A stretch of DNA of 20,918 nt from Maricaulis sp963976135 (lineage in GTDB: Bacteria; Pseudomonadota; Alphaproteobacteria; Caulobacterales; Maricaulaceae), in contig NZ_CAXBKN010000055.1 in the NCBI RefSeq assembly GCF_963976135.1, forward strand, positions 1 through 20,918. Reading direction: 5' to 3'. This document shows, piece by piece, positions 7,962 to 20,130 of this stretch (its first letter is position 1; every line of letters starts with the position of its first letter). The notes under the pieces were generated by a model, which worked only from the letters and a program-made list of their open reading frames with translations, was not told the origin of the DNA and searched no databases. The position numbers and the translations under genes were made by a program.

Positions 7962-9587
7962 ATGGCAGCTCCGCGCAAATCGGTTTCACACCCCACTCCC
8001 GACCAGGACATCATCATCGTTGGCGGTGGCCATAACGGTCTCGTCTGCGCCGCCTATCTCGCCCGGGCCGGCCTGAAGGTCACAGTGCTCGAACGCCGGC
8101 ATGTTCTGGGCGGCGCCGCGGTCACCGAGGAATTCCATCCGGGCTTCCGCAATTCCGTCGCCGCCTACACGGTGTCGCTGCTCAATCCGAAAGTCATCGC
8201 CGATCTCGACCTGCATCGTCACGGGTTGAGAATCATCGAGCGCAAGCTCGGCAATTTCCTGCCGCGCGAGGATGGCTATCTACTGGCAGGCGAAGGGGTG
8301 ACCCAACAGCAGGTTGCCAAATACTCAGCGCGTGATGCACAGCAACTGAAAGCGTATGAAACGCGACTCGAGATTATCGCCGACACGCTGCGCGCCCTGG
8401 TGCTGCAAACCCCGCCCAATCTGCGCGAAGGCGGCTGGGCCGGTGCCATGCCGGAAGTGTTCAAGGCGCTCAATCTGAGCGGAAAGCTTGGCAGTCTCGA
8501 CCTCACTGCCAAGCGGGATCTGCTTGATTTATTTTCCAAATCCGCAGGCGACTGGCTCGATGGCTGGTTCGAGAGCGAGCCGATCAAGGCACTGTTCGGC
8601 TTCGACAGCATTGTCGGCAATTATGCCAGCCCTTACACGCCCGGCAGCGCCTATGTCCTGCTCCACCACTTGTTTGGTGATGTGAACGGCAAAAAAGGCG
8701 TTTGGGGTCATGCCGTTGGCGGAATGGGGGCGATCACCCAGGCGATGGCTGCGGCCTGCCGGGAACGCGGCGTCGAGCTGCGAACCGACGCGCCCGTGAA
8801 GGAAATCCTCACCGACGGCCACACCGCACAGGGCGTGCTTCTGGAGTCCGGCGAAGTGCTCTATTCCCGCGCGATCGTGTCCAATCTCAACCCGAAACTC
8901 CTTTTCGGTTCGATGATTGATCCCACTGTTTTACCGGCAGATTTCAACGAACGCATCGCCCATTACAAATGCGGCTCCGGCACATTCCGGATGAATCTCG
9001 CCCTGTCGGAACTGCCCAGTTTCACCTGCCTGCCAGGCCCCGGCGACCACTTGTCCGCGGGCATTATCATGGCCCCCTCACTCGACTATATGGACCGCGC
9101 CTGGAGCGATGCCCGCCGCCATGGCTGGTCGCGCGAACCGGTCATTGAAATGCTCATCCCCTCCACCCAGGATGACAGCCTCGCCCCGCCGGGCCAGCAT
9201 GTCGCGAGCCTGTTCTGCCAGCACGTTGCGCCGGTCCTGCCGGGCGGTCGCAGCTGGGATGATCACCGCGAGGAAGTCGCTGACCTGATGATCGAAACGG
9301 TCGATAAATGGGCGCCGGGCTTCAAGAAATCAGTACTCGGCCGCCAGGCCCTCTCGCCGCTCGACCTCGAACGGGTCTTCGGCCTCACCGGCGGTGATAT
9401 CTTCCACGGCGCGCTCAGCCTGGACCAGCTGTTCTCGGCACGCCCGGTGCTGGGCCACGCCGATCATCGCAGCCCGGTCGCCGGGCTCTATCAATGCGGA
9501 TCGGGAACGCATCCGGGCGGCGGGGTGACCGGCGCGCCCGGACATAATGCGGCGCGTGAAATCCTGAAGGATTTCAAACGGGGCTGA
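7962..9587 (+). CDS. PYROXD2-like FAD-dependent oxidoreductase (phytoene desaturase family)
   Basis: 541 residues from the ATG at 7962. The dinucleotide-binding motif IIIVGGGHNGLVCAAYLARA (17-36), an acidic strand end VLERRHVLGGAAVTEE (43-58) and the C-terminal FAD contact GLYQCGSGTHPGGG followed by GAPGHNAA are all present. The sequence closely follows the human PYROXD2 pattern, in the amine-oxidase/phytoene-desaturase group. The reading frame is open upstream to GTG at 7881, but that would overlap the previous gene and put 27 unrelated residues before the core; ATG at 7944 is an alternative. No good ribosome site marks either start. It lies 55 bp behind the MaoC-like gene on the same strand, so it may be in the same transcript and may oxidise a pathway intermediate, but it could be independent. 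Substrate unknown. Confidence 0.88.
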   Translation: MAAPRKSVSHPTPDQDIIIVGGGHNGLVCAAYLARAGLKVTVLERRHVLGGAAVTEEFHPGFRNSVAAYTVSLLNPKVIADLDLHRHGLRIIERKLGNFLPREDGYLLAGEGVTQQQVAKYSARDAQQLKAYETRLEIIADTLRALVLQTPPNLREGGWAGAMPEVFKALNLSGKLGSLDLTAKRDLLDLFSKSAGDWLDGWFESEPIKALFGFDSIVGNYASPYTPGSAYVLLHHLFGDVNGKKGVWGHAVGGMGAITQAMAAACRERGVELRTDAPVKEILTDGHTAQGVLLESGEVLYSRAIVSNLNPKLLFGSMIDPTVLPADFNERIAHYKCGSGTFRMNLALSELPSFTCLPGPGDHLSAGIIMAPSLDYMDRAWSDARRHGWSREPVIEMLIPSTQDDSLAPPGQHVASLFCQHVAPVLPGGRSWDDHREEVADLMIETVDKWAPGFKKSVLGRQALSPLDLERVFGLTGGDIFHGALSLDQLFSARPVLGHADHRSPVAGLYQCGSGTHPGGGVTGAPGHNAAREILKDFKRG

Positions 9588-9594
9588 GCAGCCG

Positions 9595-10131
9595 TCAGGC
9601 CTTGCCCGTCTTCTCGCGTTCAATCGCTTCCAGGATCAATTCGCGCGCCCGTGCGGCATCGCCCCAGCCCTCGACCTTGACCCATTTATGGGGCTCGAGA
9701 TCCTTGTAGTGCTCGAAGAAGTGCGTAATGCGCATGATCAGCGGCTTCTGCACGTCGGAATAGTCAAGGATATCATCGTAGAACGGCGTCAGCTTGTGAT
9801 GCGGTGCACACAGGATCTTCTCGTCCATGCCGCTTTCGTCTTCCATCAGCAGCACGCCGATCGGACGGGCGCGAACGACGCAACCGGGCATCAGCGTCGT
9901 CTGACCGAGCACCATGACGTCGATCGGATCACCATCTTCCGACAGGGTGTGCGGCATAAAGCCGTAATTGCACGGATAGCTCATCGGCGTGTGCAGGAAA
10001 CGATCGACGAAGACGGTGCCCGCCTCCTTGTCCATCTCGTATTTGACGGGCTGGCCGCCAACGGGGACTTCGATGATGACATTGATGTCTTCAGGCGGGT
10101 TCACACCCGCGGCAATTTTGTCGATCCGCAT
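9595..10131 (-). CDS. ppa: Inorganic pyrophosphatase
   Basis: A 178-residue family I pyrophosphatase, close to the usual bacterial length, that hydrolyses PPi to two phosphates in the cytoplasm and drives biosynthetic reactions. The signature EDGDPIDVMVL carries Asp66, Asp68 and Asp71. Other metal and PPi ligands are seen in IIEVP (Glu21), KYE (Lys30, Glu32), DRF (Arg44), YGF (Tyr56) and MDEKI (Asp103, Lys105). The frame is open to 10212, but the true start is ATG at 10131: AGGAG lies 7 nt before it and MRIDKIAAG is the usual N-terminus. It follows gltB on the same strand after 93 bp containing strong hairpins. It converges with the PYROXD2-like gene, with only 7 bp between stops. Confidence 0.97.
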   Translation of the reverse strand: MRIDKIAAGVNPPEDINVIIEVPVGGQPVKYEMDKEAGTVFVDRFLHTPMSYPCNYGFMPHTLSEDGDPIDVMVLGQTTLMPGCVVRARPIGVLLMEDESGMDEKILCAPHHKLTPFYDDILDYSDVQKPLIMRITHFFEHYKDLEPHKWVKVEGWGDAARARELILEAIEREKTGKA

Positions 10132-10175
10132 AGTCGTGCTCCTGGCGCGAGGATTTTGCGACCTCTTACGCTGAT

Positions 10176-10219
10176 AAGGCCCGCGATCCAATCCCGTGCT
10201 GCACTGCAACACGGGCCTT
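10176..10219 (-). terminator. Competing hairpins between gltB and ppa
   Basis: On the minus-strand transcript an inner hairpin (10193-10215, 10-bp stem with one G-U pair, AGT loop) lies 9 nt after the gltB stop. An outer 8-bp perfect stem pairs 10212-10219 with 10176-10183 (AAGGCCCG/CGGGCCTT). The two share bases at 10212-10215, so the full forms exclude each other. No T-run follows the inner stem; the outer stem ends in TTAT. It may terminate or attenuate gltDB transcription, or protect the 3' end, before ppa. Confidence 0.45.
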
Positions 10220-10224
10220 GGGCA

Positions 10225-14750
<4,526 letters not shown>

Positions 14751-14754
<4 letters not shown>

Positions 14755-16172
14755 TCGGCGGCTCCGAGCACGGCAAGGCGATTGTCGAGATAGTTTTCAA
14801 TCGAGCGAGCCGCATCGAGCCCGTCGCGGATGGCCCAGACGACCAGTGAGGCGCCGCGCTGGATATCGCCGGCCACGAAAACCCCGTTCAGACTGGTCAT
14901 ACTGGAATCGGAATCGGACTCGACCGTGCCCCAGCGGGTCAGATTCAAATCGGGCGCCTCGAAAGACTGGCTCAGATTCTCGGGCTGAAAGCCCAGCGCC
15001 GAGATCACCATATTTGCAGGCAGATCGACGGTCTTGCCGAGATCAGCCTCCGGCATGCGGCGTCCGGAGGCATCGGGGGCACCCAGCCGCATCCGCTGGA
15101 CGCGGACGCCGGTCACATCCGTGCCCTGGCTCAGGACCGCAAGCGGCGCCGAGAGCCATTCAAACACCACGCCCTCTTCCTCGGCATGGCGCACTTCGCG
15201 GGCCGAGCCGGGCATATTGGCGCGGTCGCGGCGATAGAGACAGGTGACCGAGCGCGCCTTCTGGCGGATTGCGGTGCGGACGCAATCCATCGCCGTATCA
15301 CCGCCGCCAATCACGATGACATCCTTGCCCTCGGCCGACAGCCGCTCATTGGCCGCAGCCGGATCACCCAGTCCGTCACGATTGGAGCGGATCAGATAGT
15401 CGAGTGCCTGCACAACCTCATCACCCGCACCGGGGCAGACCAGCTGGCGGGCGGCGTAGACGCCGGTCGCGATCAGGACGGCATCGTGTTGCGAACGCAA
15501 TAGGTCGAGCGAGGCGTCACGCCCGATCTCGAAATTCAGCTTGAATACCACACCGCCCGCAGCAAGCCGGTCGAGCCGGCGCTGAACCACATGCTTGTCG
15601 AGCTTGAAGCCGGGAATGCCATACATCAGCAGACCGCCGGCGCGATCGGCGCGCTCATAGACCGTGACCTCGCAGCCCGCCTCGCGCAGCCGTTCAGCGG
15701 CAGCCAGCCCGGCGGGGCCGGAACCGATGACGCCGACACTCTGGCCGCGCGGCGCGCCCGGCACGACCGGGGTGACCCAGCCCTCATCCCAGGCTGTATC
15801 AGTGATGAATTGTTCGACAGCACCGATCGTCACCGCGCCATGGCCGGACTTCTCGACGACGCAGCTGCCTTCACACAATCGGTCCTGGGGACAGATACGG
15901 CCGCAGATTTCCGGCATGGTCGACGTCGCGGCAGACGCTTCATAGGCCTCCTGCATCCGGCCGGTACCGGCCAGCATCAGCCAGTCGGGAATATTGTTCT
16001 GCAGGGGGCATCCGGTCTGGCAGAAAGGCACGCCACATTGCGAGCAGCGTGAGGCCTGCTCCGCCACTCTGGCGATCTCGACAGGTTGGTAGATCTCAAG
16101 AAAATCCGTGCGTCGCTCAGCTTCCGCACGCTTTCCCGGATAGGCCTGTTCGATGTCGACAAATCGCAGCAA
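14751..16172 (-). CDS. gltD: Glutamate synthase (NADPH) small chain, TTG start
   Basis: A 473-residue GOGAT beta subunit that passes electrons from NADPH through FAD and Fe-S clusters to GltB. The N-terminal cysteines C43-x2-C46-x4-C51-x3-C55 and C90-x3-C94-x5-C100-x3-C104 form the two 4Fe-4S sites. The FAD motif GSGPAG is at 150-155 and the NADPH motif IGGGDTA at 288-294; the C-terminal GVFVAGDIQRG contacts FAD. The first codon is TTG at 16172: the protein family begins at this point (LRFVD), no in-frame ATG or GTG fits, and TGAGG lies about 7 nt upstream. A tiny frame ATG-AAG-CTG-TGA (16182-16193) sits just before, with its stop in that ribosome site. gltD is first in the gltDB operon and has a strong promoter about 110 bp upstream. 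Confidence 0.96.
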
Positions 16173-16181
16173 TGGATGACC

Positions 16182-16193
16182 TCACAGCTTCAT
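16182..16193 (-). promoter_or_regulatory. Three-codon mini-ORF overlapping the gltD ribosome site
   Basis: ATG-AAG-CTG-TGA is preceded by GCGGA at about 6 nt, and its TGA is part of the TGAGG that serves the gltD TTG start. Ribosomes ending here would be placed at the gltD start, which could help or control initiation at a weak TTG codon. This may be chance; only the layout is seen. Confidence 0.3.
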
Positions 16194-16281
16194 GGTTATT
16201 CCGCAGTGCAGCACACTCTCGATCGTCACTCAAGAGCCCGGCCGCGACCAGATTGGGTAAATTTTTCCACTTGATTGGATG

Positions 16282-16310
16282 ATTATAGCATTTTGAGATT
16301 ATGATAGCAA
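16282..16310 (-). promoter_or_regulatory. Sigma-70-type promoter for gltDB
   Basis: Reading leftward, TTGCTA (16305-16310, four of six matches to the -35 consensus), a 17-bp spacer and a perfect TATAAT (16282-16287). Transcription would start near 16275, giving a leader of about 100 nt to the TTG start of gltD. The setting is an AT-rich island in GC-rich DNA. The spacing and the perfect -10 make this the best promoter in the window. Confidence 0.7.
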
Positions 16311-16521
16311 AAACATGGATGGTTATTGGGATGATTTGCCACGATTTCAGGTTCAGGATTTTTGCTGCATCGCAATAGAAATGACGCCGCGAAGTGGGGC
16401 CCGGAGCTGCCGCTCAACGACAGCGCCTGCGGGGGCATGAGGGGCGGGTCCGGTCGAGGTGACAGGCCGCCGCCGGCGGGTTAGCGTCTCGTCAAACCGG
16501 ATCAGCGGAGTGGGTTCCATC

Positions 16522-19026
16522 ATGACAAGTTTGCGCAAACTGGCAGCCAGCCTGGCGATTTTGATCACTGCAGCGGGCGCACCGGCCCTGTCCCAGGAAC
16601 AGCCGGCCAGCTATTCGGAATCGATCGCCGGCCTGACGCAGGCCGCCGGCCTGTTCACCCTCCATGTCGATGATCGTGACGGCCGGATCCTCGCCGAACT
16701 GGAGCCAACGGAAGACGGCTCGCTGGGCCGCATGATCTACACCGCCTGGCTCGCCTCGGGTCTCGGCTCCAACCCGGTCGGGCTGGATCGCGGACTCGGC
16801 ACGCAATCGGAAATCCTGCGCTTCTTCCGGGTCAATGACCGGGTCTTCGCCGAGTTCGAGAATAATCGCTATCGCGCGATCGGCGCCGAGGCCGACGAGC
16901 GCCAGGCGACGGAACAATCCTTCGCCCGCTCCATTGTCTGGAGCGGTGAGATCGTCGCCGAACAGGATGGCCGCGTGCTGGTCGATCTGGCCGGCTTTCT
17001 CACGCGTGATCCGGTCGGGACCATCGCCCAGCTCGCCGCCGCAGAACAGGGCAGTTTCTCGATTGATGCGGATCGCAGCGCGGCATTGACCGATAGCGTT
17101 CGCGCCTTCCCGCTGAATGTCGAAATCGATGCCCTTCTGACCCTGACATCGAGCGATCCGGGCTCTGAAGTCCGTGCCGTAACGCCAGCCGCCGACTCGG
17201 TGACACTGACCGTGCACCACTCCTTCGCAGCCCTGCCCGAGCCCGGTTATGAAATCCGTGAGGCCGATGACCGGTCCGGCGCGATCACAACCGAGATCTA
17301 TGACATGGCCGCACCACTCGATGCGCCCGTGCGCCGATATCTCGCCGTGCGCCACCGGCTGGAACGGGTTGATCCGGCAGCGGCTTCCGGTCCTGTCGTC
17401 GAACCGATCATCTATTATGTCGAACGCGGCACGCCGCCATTGATCCGCGACGCCTTGATCGATGGGGCGAACTGGTGGTCCGACGCCTTTGCCGCCGCCG
17501 GGTTCGAGGACGCATTCCGGGTTGAGCTTCTGCCCGAGGGCGCTGATCCGCTCGACCTGCGCTACAACATCATCCAGTGGGTCCATCGCCAGACGCGGGG
17601 CTGGTCCTATGGCGGTGCCGTAACCGATCCGCGCACCGGCGAGATCCTCAAGGGCCATGTCATTCTGGGCAGCCAGCGCATCCGCCAGGACCGGATCATC
17701 TTTGAAGGCCTATTGGGCACGGACCAGACCGGCAGCGGCAGTGCCAGCGACCCGCTCGAGCTCGCCCTGGCCCGCATCCGCCAGCTCTCCGCCCATGAGG
17801 TCGGGCATACGATCGGCCTGATGCATAATTTCGCCGCCAGCGCCAATGACCGCGCCTCGGTGATGGATTATCCAGTGCCGCTCGTCTCGCTCGATGCCGA
17901 TGGCAATATCGATGTCAGCGACGCGTATTCGGTGGGCATCGCCGCCTGGGACCGGGCCGCGATCAGCTGGCTCTACGGACAATATGCCGACCCGGCTGAC
18001 GAGGCCGCAGGGCAGGAGGCGATCCTGGCCGCCGCGCGGGCTGACGGCCTGCTCTTCATCAGCGACCGTCATGCGCGCGGCAATAATTCCGGCCACCCGC
18101 TGGCCAATCTCTGGGATAATGGCAGCGACCCGATCCAGACCCTTGATGACATCATGGCCGTCCGGGACACAGCACTGGCCAATTTCGGGGCGCAAGCCCT
18201 GGCCCCCGGCCTGCCTGCGAGCGAATTGCGCGCCGTCTTCTCACCGATCTATCTCTTTCACCGTTACCAGGTGGAAGCAGCCGCCAAGACTCTGGGCGGG
18301 GTGTATTTCGAATACAGCCTCAATGGTTCCGGGGTTGAAGGCCTCAGCCCCGCACCGGCCGCGGACCAGCGCCGGGCCCTGATCGCCCTGACCGCCACGC
18401 TCGCGCCGGCGGCGCTGGACATCAACGACACCACCCTGTCTCAGCTGACCCCGTCGCCCTATGTGGACTACGACGCGGCAGCGACGCGTGAAATCTTCGC
18501 GTCCTCGCAATACCCGGCCTTCAGCCGTAGCGATGCGGCAGCGGCAGCCGCCCGCATCACGCTCCAGGCCATGCTTTCGCCGGCCCGTCTGGCGCGGATC
18601 GGCGAGCAGAGCGCCCGCGACCCGGATCAGCTTTCGCCGACCGAAATGCTCGAGACGATGGAACGCGCCATCTTCACCGCCCCGCGCGATGAAGCCGCTC
18701 GCCTCGCCCCGCTCCGCAGCGCCGTCCAGGGTGAATATGTTGCGCAATTGCTGGCTGTGACCGCAAGCGGGCCTCGCTCCGCATCGAACCAGGCGAGAGC
18801 CCGGCTTGAAGCGCTGGCTGCCGCCTTGCCCAGCGGCCGGGCAAACGCGGCCGGTCCCCGTGAGGACCGGCTTGGCCTGGCGCGGCAAATCGAGGCCGGG
18901 CTCGCCCGCATCGATCGCGGTGAAGAGGTGGGCGGTTTCGAGACCGAAATCCCGCCCGGCAGCCCGATCGGGGCCGCGACGTGCTGGCATTGCGACAGCG
19001 CCCAAATCCTCGGCCTGGGACGGTGA
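16522..19026 (+). CDS. Secreted zinc-dependent metalloprotease (DUF5117/DUF4953-type)
   Basis: 834 residues from ATG 16522. The frame is open 21 codons further upstream, but the signal peptide MTSLRKLAASLAILITAAG with cleavage near ALS24 sets this start; GGAG lies about 11 nt before it. The extended zinc motif HEVGHTIGLMHN is at 425-436 (ligands His425, His429 and probably His435, base Glu426) and a Met-turn-like SVMDYP follows at about 446-451. The long N-terminal half and C-terminal helical part match the layout of the large bacterial zinc metalloproteases with DUF5117 and DUF4953 regions. It is expected in the periplasm or outside, degrading proteins; true substrates are unknown. A CWHC motif sits close to the C-terminus (about 821-824), which could form a disulfide or bind metal. 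The stop overlaps the next gene's start (GTGA). Confidence 0.88.
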   Translation: MTSLRKLAASLAILITAAGAPALSQEQPASYSESIAGLTQAAGLFTLHVDDRDGRILAELEPTEDGSLGRMIYTAWLASGLGSNPVGLDRGLGTQSEILRFFRVNDRVFAEFENNRYRAIGAEADERQATEQSFARSIVWSGEIVAEQDGRVLVDLAGFLTRDPVGTIAQLAAAEQGSFSIDADRSAALTDSVRAFPLNVEIDALLTLTSSDPGSEVRAVTPAADSVTLTVHHSFAALPEPGYEIREADDRSGAITTEIYDMAAPLDAPVRRYLAVRHRLERVDPAAASGPVVEPIIYYVERGTPPLIRDALIDGANWWSDAFAAAGFEDAFRVELLPEGADPLDLRYNIIQWVHRQTRGWSYGGAVTDPRTGEILKGHVILGSQRIRQDRIIFEGLLGTDQTGSGSASDPLELALARIRQLSAHEVGHTIGLMHNFAASANDRASVMDYPVPLVSLDADGNIDVSDAYSVGIAAWDRAAISWLYGQYADPADEAAGQEAILAAARADGLLFISDRHARGNNSGHPLANLWDNGSDPIQTLDDIMAVRDTALANFGAQALAPGLPASELRAVFSPIYLFHRYQVEAAAKTLGGVYFEYSLNGSGVEGLSPAPAADQRRALIALTATLAPAALDINDTTLSQLTPSPYVDYDAAATREIFASSQYPAFSRSDAAAAAARITLQAMLSPARLARIGEQSARDPDQLSPTEMLETMERAIFTAPRDEAARLAPLRSAVQGEYVAQLLAVTASGPRSASNQARARLEALAAALPSGRANAAGPREDRLGLARQIEAGLARIDRGEEVGGFETEIPPGSPIGAATCWHCDSAQILGLGR

Positions 19027-20081
19027 AACGGTTCGTCGTTACGGTTCTGGGGGCCGGACTGGCCGCCCTCAGCGCCTGCCAGCCATCGCCGCGCCATACG
19101 GTGACCGGCATTGACTGGACGATGCAGGAGAGCGGCGTACAGAGCAGCTTGCGCGGGCTCGCTGTGGTCGATTCGGAGATTGCCTGGATCGGCGCTCCCG
19201 ACGGGGTGGTCTTGCGCACTGTGGACGGCGGCACGAACTGGAGCCGGAGCCGCATCGAGGCTGCTGCCGGGCTGGATTTGCGCTCAGCCCATGGCTTCAA
19301 CGCCAACCACGCCCTCTTCTTTACGGCCGGCAGTCCGGCGCGCCTGTTCGAGACGCGCGATGGCGGCACCTCCTTCACCCTGCTTTATGAAGATGCCTCC
19401 GATACCGCCTTCTTCGACGGCCTGGCCTTCTGGGACGAGATGCGGGGTCTTGCCTTCTCCGATCCGGTCGAGGGCGTTTTTCACATCCTGCTGACTGACG
19501 ATGGCGGCCAGAGCTGGAGCGAAGCGGAAAACCTGCCCGCACCGCTCGAGGGTGAAGCCGGATTTGCGGCCTCCGATACCGGCATTGCGCTGGGCGAAGC
19601 AGGTCGCGTCTGGATTGGGACGGGCGGCGGGGCGCGGGCCCGTATCCTGTCGAGCCGGGATTTCGGTGCCAGCTGGGGCGCGGTCAACGCTCCCCTCGCC
19701 AGCGGGCAAGCCGGTGCCGGAATCTTCTCGATCGCTGCGACCGGAAACACGCTCGTCGCGGTCGGCGGCGATTATACCCGTCCCGATGCACGGGAGGGCG
19801 TCGCCGCCTATTCACTCGATGGCGGCCATGTCTGGTTCGAGCCGGAAATCCCCCCAACAGGCTACCGGTCGGCGGTGGCGTCCATCCCGGGGCTTGGTGG
19901 GCATTTTCTGGCCGTGGGACCCAATGGGAGCGATCTGAGCCGCGATGGCGGGCGTGTCTGGGAAGGAATTTCCGAGGCCGGCTATAATGCCATCGCCTTC
20001 GCACCGGGCAGCCTGGCAGGCTGGGCCGTCGGGACTGACGGCAGGATCGCAAGGCTGACAGTGCGCCAGGGTAGCGAATGA
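19023..20081 (+). CDS. Lipoprotein with Asp-box (BNR/Ycf48-like) beta-propeller
   Basis: 352 residues from GTG 19023, overlapping the protease stop as GTGA. The frame is open back to 18981, but GTG 19023 gives a clean lipoprotein signal: MKRFVVTVLGAGLAALSAC, with lipobox LSAC and Cys19 as the lipidated residue. Six Asp-box-like motifs occur at 67-73 (TVDGGTN), 112-118, 159-165 (TDDGGQSW), 212-218 (SRDFGASW), 265-271 and 307-313 (SRDGGRVW), about 45-55 residues apart, which fits a six- or seven-bladed propeller like Ycf48 or sialidase-type folds. No sialidase active-site set was recognised, so a binding or scaffold role is more likely than catalysis. Coupling to the protease suggests it helps fold, anchor or guide that enzyme. 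Often such proteins are loosely named oxidoreductase; I see no cofactor motif. Confidence 0.8.
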   Translation: MKRFVVTVLGAGLAALSACQPSPRHTVTGIDWTMQESGVQSSLRGLAVVDSEIAWIGAPDGVVLRTVDGGTNWSRSRIEAAAGLDLRSAHGFNANHALFFTAGSPARLFETRDGGTSFTLLYEDASDTAFFDGLAFWDEMRGLAFSDPVEGVFHILLTDDGGQSWSEAENLPAPLEGEAGFAASDTGIALGEAGRVWIGTGGGARARILSSRDFGASWGAVNAPLASGQAGAGIFSIAATGNTLVAVGGDYTRPDAREGVAAYSLDGGHVWFEPEIPPTGYRSAVASIPGLGGHFLAVGPNGSDLSRDGGRVWEGISEAGYNAIAFAPGSLAGWAVGTDGRIARLTVRQGSE

Positions 20082-20084
20082 AGA

Positions 20085-20120
20085 CAGGACGACCCGATGG
20101 GGAGGCAACGGGCCGTCCTG
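20085..20120 (-). terminator. Terminator between convergent lipoprotein and porin genes
   Basis: 12-bp arms at 20085-20096 and 20109-20120 around a 12-nt loop. On the minus-strand RNA every position pairs (one G-U), and the stem is followed by TCTTCATT, so it fits best as the porin terminator. On the plus strand there is one A-C mismatch and no T-run, so it would be weaker for the lipoprotein gene. Confidence 0.7.
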
Positions 20121-20130
20121 CCGCCTTCAG

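Larger units (their letters stand above)
16173..16521. other. Divergent regulatory region between gltD and the metalloprotease
   Basis: 349 bases without a gene. The part 16240-16380 is clearly AT-richer than the flanks and holds the gltDB promoter. The gltD leader (16173-16275) contains an imperfect 7-bp-arm inverted repeat (16216-16236, one mismatch), a GTGC-A-GCAC dyad (16206-16214) and the mini-frame. The part 16381-16521 is GC-rich and carries a 10-bp palindrome (CCGCCGGCGG, 16470-16479). I saw no convincing rightward promoter for the protease and no sigma-54 (GG-N10-GC type) element. Confidence 0.6.

Noticed and set aside
9558..9575. 7-bp hairpin with TGAA loop near the end of the PYROXD2-like gene as terminator
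   Set aside because: It lies inside the coding sequence, has a weak A/T-rich stem and no T-run on either strand, so chance is the simpler explanation.
10132..10212. 27-residue N-terminal extension of the pyrophosphatase
   Set aside because: The AGGAG site 7 nt before ATG 10131 and the usual family start favour the shorter form; the extension overlaps the hairpin region.
16470..16479. Palindrome CCGCCGGCGG upstream of the protease as an operator
   Set aside because: Such GC-only palindromes are common in DNA of this composition; no supporting second site or promoter was seen.
16492..17658. 388-codon minus-strand frame opposite the metalloprotease
   Set aside because: Antisense shadow of a protein with signal peptide and zinc motif; no motif in the antisense translation.
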